Source: Cladorrhinum sp. PSN259
Taxonomy: Eukaryota; Ascomycota; Sordariomycetes; Sordariales; Podosporaceae
DNA length: 64,000 nucleotides
Assembly (NCBI GenBank): GCA_033725935.1
Contig: MU867062.1
Span: 186,001-250,000, forward strand
Direction of reading: 5' to 3'
This document shows positions 23,537 through 34,901 of this stretch, in pieces. The first letter of the stretch is position 1, and the number at the start of each line of letters is the position of its first letter. The translations under genes and the position numbers were made by a program. A model generated the notes under the pieces. The model saw only the letters and a list, made by a program, of their open reading frames with translations. It searched no databases and was not told the origin of the DNA.

Positions 23537-25095
23537 TCATGAATGGAACAAATCCCAGGCCCTCTCACAGAGCTTCAGAAATTCGTCCCTCTTGGCCCTC
23601 TGCGTTTCCGGAGAATCCCTTCCCTCGCCAAACGGCCCTGACCTCCTTGGCGGAGGGGGAGCAGGTCTCCCACCGTTGCCACCAAGTGGCGGGCTGCCAT
23701 CCTCATACTCTGCACGTCTCCTCTTCATGCTGCCGCCGACGTGGTTCGAAGATGACGGCATGGCGCTGTTAGTGCCGTTGCTGTTGCTTCGAGCAGGATC
23801 AGGAGCATACATCCGCTGTTGTTGCTGGTCATAGTGAGGGTCTCTAGAATGAGAAGCATGCTGATGATGATGCGATGGTGGAGAAGGTGGCGTCGGAGGC
23901 TGGTGCTGGCCCGCGTAGTGTACCAACTTGGGCAACAGCTCTGGTCTCCCACCCGCCAGCTCGACCTGGGCTTCCTCAGCCGACTTGTACTCCCTCGGCC
24001 GACCAGGAGTTGTCATCTCTGGTGGCGGCGGAGGAGGGTGGCGCGGCGATGCGAGCGGGGCGCGGCTCTGCTCTGCGTAAAGGGCATGACCACTTGATGA
24101 AGGGTGACCGGAGAGAACATCGGCAATTGGTGGCAAGCGGTTGCTGGTCTGATTCGCAGGAACATGATGAATATGCGACGTATTTGAGAGATTTGAAGGC
24201 TGATTGGTGATGTGCCGCGTCAATGGGTGCGGGTTATGTCTTCCGGTAAATGTTTGGCCGAGCGGCGCGGACTGAATGACCCTTTCGTGTGCAAACTGCT
24301 CGTGCGATGGCGCAACAATGCTCAGGCCTGGCGGTGCACCGCGCTTGCGCGCGAAACCGGGAGTTTTCGCTGTGAAAGGATTACCTCCATCCTTGTCTCC
24401 AGGACCATCGCCCTTGGCCGACTGCTGCTGTAACCTCGACTCAATGATTTGTCTCTGGTGTTCCCTGACGCTCATACTGCGCTGCAATTGCTCCTTCATG
24501 ACTGGGTCCTGCGTGACAAAACCTGGCGACAAACAGGCCAAACCAACCTCCTGGATGCCCAATCCTCCGTCCCTGGCGGTAAGGGGTCGACCTGTCGCTG
24601 GTGAGACAACGTTTGTCGTATTCTTGGATAGATCGAGCTTCCTCGGCCGGTGACGGGCTGTTGGCAAATCAGGCGATCCGGGTTCCTTTTTCACGATAAT
24701 CTTAGGGCCTCCTCCATTTCTAGATCTGTGTGTCGTTGAACAAGATTTGATTAGTAACGTTGCCAAATTGAAACAGAGACCCAGGGCTGAATTCTGAGAG
24801 ACTCTGTTGCGAAAAAATGCGGTATAGGGGAAATTGCTTACGCGCTGGGAGGCGAAGATTTGTGGGCAGCCGCTGTGATACCCGCAGCCTTGGGACTGCC
24901 GCTACCAGAGCGAGCTGGAGCTGGCGCTGGCGCTGGCGCATTCGAGTTCGGAGTAGCGGACATGGGTGGTGGAGGCGGTAGTACGGATGCTGTCCTCTGG
25001 GCAGTTGGTGATGTCGTGGCCGGAGGAAGTTCAGCGTTGAACGAAGGCCTATCGTGTGGTGCCGGGGACGGGGCCATTGCAACTGCGGTGCTCAT
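23537..25095 (-). CDS. Unrecognised proline-rich, probably nuclear fungal protein
   Basis: Two exons: 25095-24842 and 24725-23537, giving 480 residues, with a 116-base intron carrying an ACTAATC branch motif. I do not recognise the family. The N-terminal 85 residues are Ala/Pro/Ser-rich. Islands that look constrained are a basic segment (KIIVKKEPGSP, then RHRPRKLDL at about 90-115), a PSHEQFAHERVIQSAPLGQT block, a TSHIHHVPANQTSNRLPPI block, REYKSAEEAQVELAGGRPEL and the C-terminus QRAKRDEFLKLCERAWDLFH. Between them the chain is low-complexity Pro/His/Gln-rich, with a KRRR cluster near 430. Short conserved blocks in a disordered, basic chain suggest a chromatin or transcription co-factor, but that is inference. 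Confidence 0.8.
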
Positions 25096-28000
25096 GATCG
25101 ATGCGTGAACGTCGCGTGTGTGCTGGCGCTTTCGGAAGGGGCTTGTCGGGTTCAAAAACCGAATGGTTGTTGATCCGTCAGGTTTGTCCCCGAAAAAAAT
25201 GGGGGGCAGGACGGGCTGGGGTGAAGAATATGCGAATAAGATGAAGCGAGCTGCGGCGGGAAGGGGCGTGTCAAACCACCTGGGCAGAGCCTGAGATGGA
25301 GGGAGGAGGGAAAAAAGGAAAAACCAGGGTTATCTTTTTCGGGTTTGAAAATGCGTAATCCCGTAAGAAAAGCGATCTCGTCTGCGATCAGCGATGGGTG
25401 CAATTAATTGTGTGATTATTTGCCAGTTATTTGCCAGTCCCGGAACAATAGTTCGAGCTGGTCATCTGGGCGCTTCCAGTTCGAGACAGAACACACTTTT
25501 GTGAGTTCCAGTGGATGTGACAGTGCCAGTGTCCCAGTCCGTGTCCAGTCGGCGATGCACCTTCCTTTTTTTGGCAATGCACGTCGTAAACGGGAACCGT
25601 AACCCAAGACTTTTTGACGGGCGCTTGCTGGATTTGAAACCCGTTGGTTCGTTTTTTTCTTCGATTGTTCTTCGTTGTCGTCGTCGCTCTTGGCGCCTTT
25701 TGCGATTAACTGCTTCTTTCTCTTTTTCCTTTCCTATAATACCCCAGGGGTTTTGGGAGGCGCTGTCGGGTGGACGTGGGCCACTATATAGATGACCAAC
25801 AGCAGCGATGGTGTGCGTGCGTGGTGCCAGGTGTCGTGCCGCAGGAACGGTGAGAAGTTCGTCTCGGGGCTGGGGATGGCGATGATCGGGTACGACACTA
25901 CTTTTGCTTCTACAACAACTTAAGACACAAAGTAACTATTCGCAAGCGCAATGCAAAATGCAGAAATAAAACAGAGACCATCAAAAGCGAGAGACTCTAG
26001 TAGAGAGGAGAGAGAAAAGTGCAAGGTCGGTAGGTCCAAACACACGAGGGGGGGAATAAGGTAGAAGGGGGGTGTGAAGAGAGGGGATGGGATGGAAAAA
26101 AAGGATGAGGGGCTCTCTTTCTGTAAGACGGCGGCGGGAATCTTTTTAGGGGAGACACACACGCAATGGCTGGAGCTACGTAGGAATCCAACCGAACCAG
26201 GGTGTTACTGGTCCGAGAAGGTATGAATTTGGTATGAAAGGGGACGACACAGAGACTGTGATGCAAGCTGTGTGTGAGGTGTGGTGGCTACATGTGTCCG
26301 TCCCTGGAAGCCTGGTCAATGGTCACAGGTGTCAGCCAGATGAACATCGCTGGGTGTCGACGGTCAGTGGCTCTAGTGTTTGAGGTTCGACGTCGTGGAG
26401 CACCGAGTGGAGGCCTTTTGGCGAGGGGCTGGCTTGGCCGCCTCTCTCTCTAACCACATCATCACACCCCATCCCATCCCGTCCATCCTCTGGGGAAGAC
26501 CCTGGCAGCCCCGTGTTTTCTCTTTTCTCTCTTTGAGGTCCTTAACTGATAGCTACTTGCTACGCCATGCGGCGCCGCAGCATCGCCGAAGGGGCTCTCT
26601 CAAGTCGACAAAAACAGGAGAAGAAAAAACAGCAGTTTGTTCGGACAACTGGGGAACCAAGCCCTGTGGAGGTCCATTAAGCTCATTGCAAGTTTGTTTT
26701 AGATTGAGAGTGGAGGCGCTTGCGATTGGCAGAAACACGGAGCCCAAGTGTTTCTTGGACCCCTTGTTCACCCGCAGCCTTTGCAGTCCCGTCAGCCATG
26801 ACAGTGTCGCCTGAAACTCGTCTGTGCTGCAAGGAGGGGCGAAAATTGATCAACCGAGAGCAACGTCCCGCTTTCCCGTCCTGCTTCAACAACCAATATG
26901 ATGGAATTGTATCGTCCATCGCCATCGCGGCATTTGTTGTTTACTTCCTACCTAGCTCTCATCATATTCGATCTCCTTTTCACCGACTGTCCCGGGATGA
27001 GACAGCCCTGGGAGATGGCATCCACATCTCCCACAGCTTGGCGGGTCCTCCTGCCGTCCACGCCAAATCATTCAATATGGAGCCTCTCTTTCTGCAATCC
27101 AGCTGAGACGCGATATTGAATTTTTTAAGGAATGTAATTTTTCGGTCCCGCCTCTTGGATCCGTGGGCAAAAAAACGTGGCTCGGATCTCCCGATGTGAT
27201 GGTTGGATTAGACCGCTGCGTGCTGCACGGAACAAAAACCACCGAGGCTCTCTGTACAGTAAGAATACCCTATATGTAGATGCAGTATTCTGTGCCGATT
27301 CGGTAGGTATTTCATGTGATGCATCCGCGGCAATCTTGGTCTCAACTATGGCATCATGTAAATGGATGGGAGCTATTGACAGGCATTCGCTTCTAAGATT
27401 CTTATTTCCTTATCAGTGCGAAGACGATGGATGAGACCGGATGGGATGGAAACATTGCTGCGGCTGTCACGAAACGAGTTTCCCTTTGAAAAAATCACTG
27501 TGTGATTGCGTTCTGGACCTCCTGCAGTGGTGTGTGGGGAGTGTGGCTCCCATCCAAATCACTAGTGGGCACTGTCTTGGATACTGTGCAATATTTTCCT
27601 ACTGTGCCGCCAACGATAGGCACTGACACAGATAGGATTCAGAGGCTGTAGCAGAATATGAATATTCAAGATTCTTGTTGATACGGATGGTCAAATGATC
27701 GATTCTCTCGCAACTCTCGAATGATTCATTCTGTCAACAACTGTTGAGAATATTGGGTCGTCTTCCTCTCGTCTGTGTGCCTGGCTGAGGTTGCACGAGC
27801 ACGGACAATTATTTGGCTCGCCTAGTCTTGAAATCTGAAAAAAGCAACTATGAAAATCAAAATACAAAAACTTTGGTGTTGGAGGGTTACAGAAATCCAA
27901 GAAAAGCCATAGGCTACCAGTGTACCCCAGCTGCGCGCAAGATGTTTCTCACCCCTTTATTCATTCAGCCAATCACGAGTCCTCCCGAGTTTTGCGGTTA

Positions 28001-29935
28001 GGCCCCTGAGACGGCCGGAGGATTATTACGGAGACGGCTGTGAGTCTGTAAGCCAACAAAATACAACCAATGCGATTCAATGAACGGCTGCCTTACTGCA
28101 CTACCATATTCAGCATGTAAAGGTCCAGGCAAAAAGGGGAAGATGTATCCAAAAACACTTGATACGATCAGGCCGGTGGCAAACAAACAAACAAACCCAT
28201 CCCGGCCCCATCCTCACACCTTTCACCCCTCGCTTACAGATCCAATTCAAGCATGACAATCACCGATTGTCAACCATACCAATCCAGCCATCCTTTCCTG
28301 TCTTGGAGATATGACCTGCATACAACAGGATAGGTTAGTGTTTCAAGTATGTACCGGCCGCATGAGAGCCCCTTCGGAATTCCAGGGTTGTTGTAGCTCC
28401 GGGCCCTTTTGTGAGAGAATCATTAGATGGCTTGTCCCGTCAAACCCTTATTGATATGAAAATCTGAGGGGAAATTTTTTTTTTCTTGCTGAAGCATGTG
28501 GTGGTTTGTTCAACTCGAGATCAAATTAAGATCAAACTTGTTGATGACAAACCTTCAACTGATGGTGCACAGAAGACTTGCAGACACGAACAAGCCACAG
28601 CAGCCTGTTGTCCCCGTCATGAGATCATGCTGTTACCCGTGGATTCGGAGAGTCGCGAACGCACAATCCACACCCTCCTTCTTCGGATGCTACCACTCCT
28701 GCGTGCGGAAATGGAAAATACCGTCCGCCTGGATCGACCTCCTGTTGGTCATCGTCAGCCGCTGTCAGACGGAACGCAGTTGCGATTTTTCATGCGATTA
28801 CTGGCTCTGATTTTCTTGTTTCCCATTGGTAAAAGTTCAGAGCATCTGATCTTCTGGCTGTGGCCAGCTTTCTCTCCGGCATCGCTCAATAGAATGGTCC
28901 CGCCTGGAAAGAGGAAAGCCGGCAATACTTCTCAGCTGGTATTTGGCTCTCGTTGTCAAGTCTAGTGACACCTTGATGGGTTACAATCCATCTTAAAATC
29001 GATTCGTACCGGCGAGCGTCCCTGGCAGCCAATCATTCATGTGGCGCCTTGCATAGAAATATTGGAAGTTGACCGTTTGATTATCATGCATGTAATTTTT
29101 TATAAAATAAATTGGGAAAAAGAATATGTATGATTGCCGCGGCTTAGATGGGCTGCTGAAAGTTGCGCCGTACATTATGACTGCGCTTAGATTTAGCAGT
29201 TCCTAGTTTGGAGGTTAATATCCTGTCAGCTGCGACGACACACAGTTCAACTCGGGCTCCAATATCCCTTTCATGTCGATGCATTTGAATTTGAGAGGAG
29301 GGTTGTGGTTGTGAAGTTGTGGGAGTGACGGTTTCCATGAAATTTTGGCGGGGTGGCGGGCTCCCTGCCCACGAAAAAACGAAGACTGCATACAATCTAA
29401 TACTTAAATGTTTGTAGCGCGGTGCACGCCCAATTCACACTTTCCTACCATAGTATGCCTATTTCACTTATTTGTACGCCTATTCAGCTTCTGTTAATGT
29501 ATTCCTACCTCCTTTCTACGCCTATTCGGTTGCTATTAATGCATTCCTGACTCCTTTCTACGCATACTGGATATTTTACCACGTATTATCTTTTAACTTG
29601 CGATTCTCTAATGCCTGAATATTATATTGAAATAAAAATCAATTTACTATATAGGAAAATGGTGAAAATGTGGTTGTGTTAGTAGTATACTGAGAGGGTG
29701 CTACTTGCAGTCTCCATTATTTCGTGGGCAGGGAGGCGGGGCAGCTATAATCAGCAGCAGTGGCCCCGCCGAATTTCCACTCGCCCAATAAAATATTCCG
29801 AATTTTTTGTTAAGAGACTCGGCATCGATTTTGATATTCAAGATTACCTGACGAATGATTTCATCCACATCACAACCCTCCCCGTGCAGACTTCCGTTAA
29901 ATTTGTTTTGAATAGAGAAAACCACATCAAACATA
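25096..29935. other. 4.8-kb gene-free stretch
   Basis: Upstream DNA of the divergent proline-rich gene and Rpc19. No protein family is recognised, and open frames of up to about 160 codons (for example 28486-28965) look random. It holds an AAAC microsatellite near 28180, an AT-rich stretch at about 29000-29140 and 29400-29700, and a 42-bp tandem repeat listed separately. Confidence 0.5.
29475..29558 (+). repeat. 42-bp tandem repeat, two copies plus a partial
   Basis: Two copies of a 42-base unit beginning TACGCCTATTC, at 29475-29516 and 29517-29558, differ at a few positions. Partial copies flank them: TATGCCTATTTCA just before and TACGCATACTGG just after. The differences are mostly transitions. 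The array sits in AT-rich intergenic DNA about 380 bases upstream of the Rpc19 start. Confidence 0.75.
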
Positions 29936-30609
29936 ATGCCATCCAATTCTTCCAAGCCTAGAGAGGAGGATGCCTCTTCCGACGTCGACATGAACGAGCC
30001 CACCTCTCACCAGCCGGAGGTCATAGACGAGGATGCTTCCATGATGGACCAGGACAACGAGGAGAATGAGGAGGTTGGCGATGAGTACGAAGAGGAGGAG
30101 GAGCCACAGAGAGTCAAGTTGGTATGACAGATTCTTTATAATGTCACTGACCTTGCTGAGAACAATGACACATGCTAATCCGGTGAATCTCTACAGCTTC
30201 CTGGGTCAACCGAATCTGCTGCCTCATTTGAGTTCTTGGATGAGGGCCACACTTTAGGAAATGCTCTCAGATATGTTATCATGAAGAAGTGAGTTCTTTC
30301 AATTTTGTAAAACAGGTTGTGTGGATAAGATGGATGCTAACCATACATTCCAGCCCTGATGTCGAGTTCTGCGCATATGCCATTCCTCATCCTTCTGAGG
30401 CCAAAATGAATGTCAGAATCCAAACATTCGGTATGTTTCTCACAGTTGCTGCCACCAATAAACTAGCATAGGCTTACACTAACACCTTAACAGAGGGCAC
30501 TACGGCAATTCAAGCCCTCGAGAAGGGCCTCCGGGATCTTCAGGATCTCTGCGACGTTGTCACCGAGAAGTTCGTTGCTGCATCTGAGGCCTTCAAGGCA
30601 TCTACTTAG
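29936..30609 (+). CDS. RNA polymerase I/III subunit Rpc19 (AC19)
   Basis: Four exons: 29936-30121, 30197-30288, 30354-30430 and 30494-30609, giving 156 residues; introns are 75, 65 and 63 bases, two with TGCTAAC/TGCTAATC branch sites. The first 60 residues are acidic. The core reads SFEFLDEGHTLGNALRYVIMK, then PDVEFCAYAIPHPSEAKMN and VRIQT, the signature of the small alpha-like subunit shared by RNA polymerases I and III. It pairs with Rpc40 (AC40), much as the two alpha subunits pair in bacterial polymerase, and acts in the nucleus and nucleolus in rRNA and tRNA synthesis. It is convergent with the complex I gene, with 231 bases between them. Confidence 0.96.
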
Positions 30610-30840
30610 AATCGTTTCATCATATCTCTCTCTACGTTAACCATGGGAATTTGGCGTTTTGGGCGTGGCCTGGGCTGGTTTCATGCAAAGAGGAAAAAGA
30701 GGCACTTTCAATGGATGGCGATGTGTAATGACGCAGCAAGCAACGCCGTTGGTAGCTGTATTCGGCTTTTTTTTTAATGAAAATATTCCATTCGCAGCTT
30801 TTATATACATCAAAACCAGACAGTACGAGCAGGATCCATT

Positions 30841-31518
30841 CTAGTTGCGGCCCTATATGATGTATGTGAGCAAAACAATTGTTCCCTGGGTCCAATATTG
30901 CAAGACTCACCTCCAGGAACCCCTCGATAAAGTTTGCTGGCAATCTCTTCCCTCCCCTGAAGTTCTCCTGCTTGAAGAAGTTCATGATGTGGTTGGTCTG
31001 GCGCCAGAAGTTCATGGTTTCCTGCAAGGCCAAGCTGTTAGTATTCACACACCAGGTAATGCTGACACACTCTCGCTCCCTCAGCAACCACCGCCAGCCG
31101 TCTCCCCCCATATTGTCCTCCAAGCGTATTGATCGGCGCTTACTTGATAGTCGGCGTTGCTCTTCATCAAGAGAACGTCAATGACCGAGAGCTTGTTGAC
31201 GAATCTGTTGCGCTCAAACTCCTGTCTCATGCGGGTGCGGATGGCCGAGACGGGGTGGGGAACCGAGTACATGGTCTGGATCTCGGGCGCCTGGAGGCTC
31301 AAAGATGTCAGCAAAGCTGCGAAACCTGAATCATTCGTTCTTTATCATACCGCCCGAATCCATTCTCTGTATGCCTTAAGCACTCGTCTCTTTGCGTCGG
31401 CCAAATTGGCCGCTGTGTTGCCCAGTTAGCTCGCTGATTCGAAATGCCGGGGCTTTCCAGTTGTCAGTAGCTCACATTGCCGCGTTGTGACGGCGAATTG
31501 GGTAGGGGTGACTGCCAT
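30841..31518 (-). CDS. Complex I subunit NUO-14.8 (LYR protein, NDUFA6/B14-like)
   Basis: Five exons: 31518-31476, 31412-31351, 31290-31144, 31021-30911 and 30852-30841, giving 124 residues. The last exon encodes only GRN and the stop. The protein starts MAVTPTQFAVTTRQ, has a VLKAYREWIR segment that carries the LYR-type motif, then FERNRFVNKLSVIDVLLMK and FWRQTNHIMNFFKQE. This matches the NDUFA6/B14 accessory subunit of mitochondrial NADH:ubiquinone oxidoreductase, an LYR protein that binds the acyl carrier protein at the matrix arm. The exon joins are all in phase, with clear branch sites (GCTAACTG, ACTAACAG). The predicted mass of about 14-15 kDa fits the Neurospora 14.8-kDa name. Confidence 0.94.
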
Positions 31519-32853
31519 GGCGGCCGAAGTCGTCGGTTGTCGTTCGGTCGGCTTGCGGTATCGCGGAGGAGTTTCTGACGTTGACCTCTCTCCCGCTCGC
31601 AGCTTGGGATTGGCAACTCCAGGTCCCGCTGGGCTTAGGGGAAGCTTTGACCACCTCCGGTCTTGGCGCCTCAGTATACCTCTGCCAAGCATCGAACCAT
31701 TCTACCACTCTACTTAGTCATTCATTCCAGCTAAGATCTGGAATTACATTTTGCTGGCTTCACAGCGATCAGTCAAACGCTTCCATCTACGTTCAACATC
31801 CCCTTTCACCGACGAACCAAGCCTTTAATGGCAACCTCTAGTAGAAGAAAGCCAGGATAAACATAGTTCATACAAGGAAGGAAGCAAAATCTTCGCAATC
31901 CACCACTCCTCCAAACCCGGATTGCACCCAGACAGCTTGAACAATATCCAGATAAACTGTTGTAGCATATTTTGGATTTTCCCCGAAAGAATGACAAAGT
32001 ATACTTCAAACGTAGCTTCTAGTATGTATTCAGGATGATATTATGTAATCTTTTATATCCACACATGAGAAGGGATGTCATCAGGACATCTCGGGGTTTC
32101 GCAATCACCTAATGAAAGCCAGCCAAGCATCGGCAAGAATGAGGAGATCAAAACTGAACCAGGTTATTGGATTTGATCAACAGCTTCGACGTCCCTCCTC
32201 GCATCTTGATGATCCTCAATGGATATATTTCACCAAGCCCCTTTGTGTGTCACCAACTATGACGTCACATCTTAAGCTCCCAAAGTTCCCATCTCATCTT
32301 TGAGCTAACGTTACGTTATCTCACGTTTTTTGTTCATCTCAACCAACAGGCAAACATACAGAGTGACTGATAGTGCATCAGGAGAGTTTTTCAGCGTTGA
32401 GAAATGACAAGATATATCATCTCAATTAGGTTGCAACACTCAGTTAGCAGCAAATTCAACTCGATGATGCTCGGTATCTAACATTGACACACTTTAGGTA
32501 AACTTTCCTACTAGTGCAATATCGGGTAACACCCCCCAGAAGCGGCTGCCGTGTCAGGTGTTGAAAGACGGTAAGTGGTTGGACGATCTTGAAGAAAGAG
32601 GACGAGCAACCTTCCTCGAGCAACACCCCTCATGCCCCTCCTACGTCACCCTCTTCCTTTCCCGCCGACACTCCAAGGAAATGTCGACGCGATGAGGTCA
32701 GGTTCAGGTGCTATGGCCAAAAAGAAGCATAAATTACGCCCGCTTGGCGCCCGCTTCCTGTTCATTTTGTTAACCAAATAATTCAATTTAAACCTGCAGT
32801 AACACTTCCATACTACTGTATCTCTTACACACAGACCACTCATCTGCTCAACC
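31519..32853. other. Divergent promoter region of NUO-14.8 and the disordered protein
   Basis: No protein family is recognised. Small open frames in the first 200 bases overlap the presumed complex I promoter. CA- and A/T-rich leader-like DNA precedes the ATG at 32854. Confidence 0.45.
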
Positions 32854-33875
32854 ATGGAGACCATCACACACTACGCTTCAGCAGCTACCAATGCAGCCAC
32901 AAAGGCTATCTGGGGCGAGCAACCCAACGAACAGGAGCCCGTCAATGGCAGAATGGGTAACGTAGCCGCTGGTGAGCCATACGATGCCGGAAACATTGAA
33001 TCGAGCTCTACAGCGCTCAAGACCACGCCTCCAAACCCAGAGCTTGACAAGCCTCAAGTCTCGCATGTAGAAACCAATAAAGAGTCGGACAAGCTGTTCA
33101 ACACCACTGCCAACCCAGCGGCCGAGAGGGTTGCTTTGCCCACCCCAACCCCCTCGGAGCATCATCAAGTGCAAAAGCCTCCTTCTCCTCCTCCAACCCC
33201 CAAGAACAAGGACACCCACAACACGTCCAAGTCCGATAACCCTTCAGCTGCTTTGCCATCTTCCAACCTCCCCGAGGACTCGACCAAGTCCCAAAACGAC
33301 ACTCGGTCCCCTTCTAACCCCAACACCCACCCCGACGCCGATGGCGACAACAAGGAGCCAGATGCCTTGGACGCCAACAACAATCCTGTCAGGATCAACG
33401 GACCGGGGCCGAGGCCTCTAGCAGAATTGGCTAAGGAGAGGGGTGGGGATGCTGGCAGTGCTTCTTCGCCTAAGCCGAGTTCGTCTTCCTCCCATGGAAA
33501 CGCAATTGGTGAACAAGAGCATGGTGGGCATGGACTCGAGACCAAGAACAGCAATGAGAGCAGTGGGACGGGTGAGCTGTATGTGAAGAGTTCAGGATTG
33601 GCTGCTGATGGTGGAAATTTTGATGCTTCCAAGCCTGGGGCTGGTCGGGAGGCTGATCGTAAGTAATCTTTCAAACTTTTACACTAAACTGAAAGAGTAA
33701 ATGAGACTAACAGGAAGATTTAGGTCTGCTGGAACAAAAGGGGATACATCATAGTGAGGCTCAGAGGGCTGGCGAGGCTGGCGAGAAGAAGCATCATCAC
33801 CTGTTCGGAGGCGCTGATAAGGAGGGTGGCGGATTGAGGCAGAAGATCAAGGCCAAGTTGCATCGTGGTGATTAA
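32854..33875 (+). CDS. Hydrophilic, disordered protein of unknown function
   Basis: Two exons: 32854-33658 and 33724-33875, giving 318 residues; the 65-base intron has a GACTAAC branch site. The N-terminus METITHYASAATNAATKAIWG, followed by a GEPYDAGNIE motif at about 45-54, looks like a fungal family whose start carries a short amphipathic helix. The rest is low in hydrophobic residues and rich in Pro, Ser, Asn, Asp and Gly. The C-terminal exon is His/Lys-rich (KKHHHLFGG, then KIKAKLHRGD). Composition resembles stress-induced hydrophilins, but no named family can be assigned. Confidence 0.85.
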
Positions 33876-34597
33876 GTTCAAACAAGATGATAGATGGTCC
33901 AGAATTTATTTCCTGCAGTATCTTTTACGTTTTGTAATGCCTGGCGTATTCTGGGAGTTCATTGTAGCAATAATTGCACTACTTGAATTGTCACTTTGGA
34001 ACCGAACGCTCTGTCCCCATCATGACCTCCCATATATAAGTCTAGGTTGCACCGATGATAAGCAGTGATTGAGCAGCTGAGAGAGCTGTTCGGATCCCAA
34101 CCCAAGTGAAGCAGTATCGAAGAGGCAATCGCAGGTCCAGGAAGGGAAAACTGTCGATTATGTATATAATTTCCAGATCTGGCAATAAGCTGCCTAAATG
34201 TTCCGCGTGGGTGGAAAGTTCGGGAAGAGGGTGCTGTGCGCGTCTCACCCTCCTTCAAAGATAGAACGTGCTCGTCTTATTGGCTGGTAATTAAGCATTG
34301 TATTCCCCCAACCTCAACAAAGTTTGGGTAATGGTCTGTGAGTAGGTGAAAGAGAGGTCAGCCGAGCAATCTTCGACCTAATTAGGGGGAGACTTTCATC
34401 TGTCTCGAGGAGGGGTTTTATTGAAGTCTGACCCGCCCGGGTTTTTTGGATTAGGATAAACTGACATTGTTGCTTGTCTTGCTGGATCCGAGAGAAGCCA
34501 GTCTAAGTCTTGCTATCTACACTGGTATCGCTTCTATTACACAAAACTCCGCACGATCTACATTTTGACCTCTGTTGATCCCGTAGTCTTACAAACC
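33876..34597. other. Intergenic upstream of the SGNH hydrolase
   Basis: 3' end of the disordered-protein gene and presumed promoter of the hydrolase. No coding sequence is recognised. Confidence 0.45.
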
Positions 34598-34870
34598 ATG
34601 CTTCTCTTTTTCATCATCTTCTTCTCCCACCCTCTTACATCCGCCTCGGCCGTCTTCAAACCACCCGATCAGCGACCACTTCTGTCTTCCCCTTCACATC
34701 AAAAAGTCCCAGGCTTCATATCCCTAGGCGACTCCTACTCGGCAGGAATTGGTACCCCCCCGCCTCCGCCCCAACTAGCAGACAGCAACAATCCATGCCG
34801 TCTAGGCAGAGGAGCATACCCTTACCTCCTTTCTCTCGCCCTGTTACCACAACTTAACACCACCACCAAC

Positions 34871-34901
<31 letters not shown>

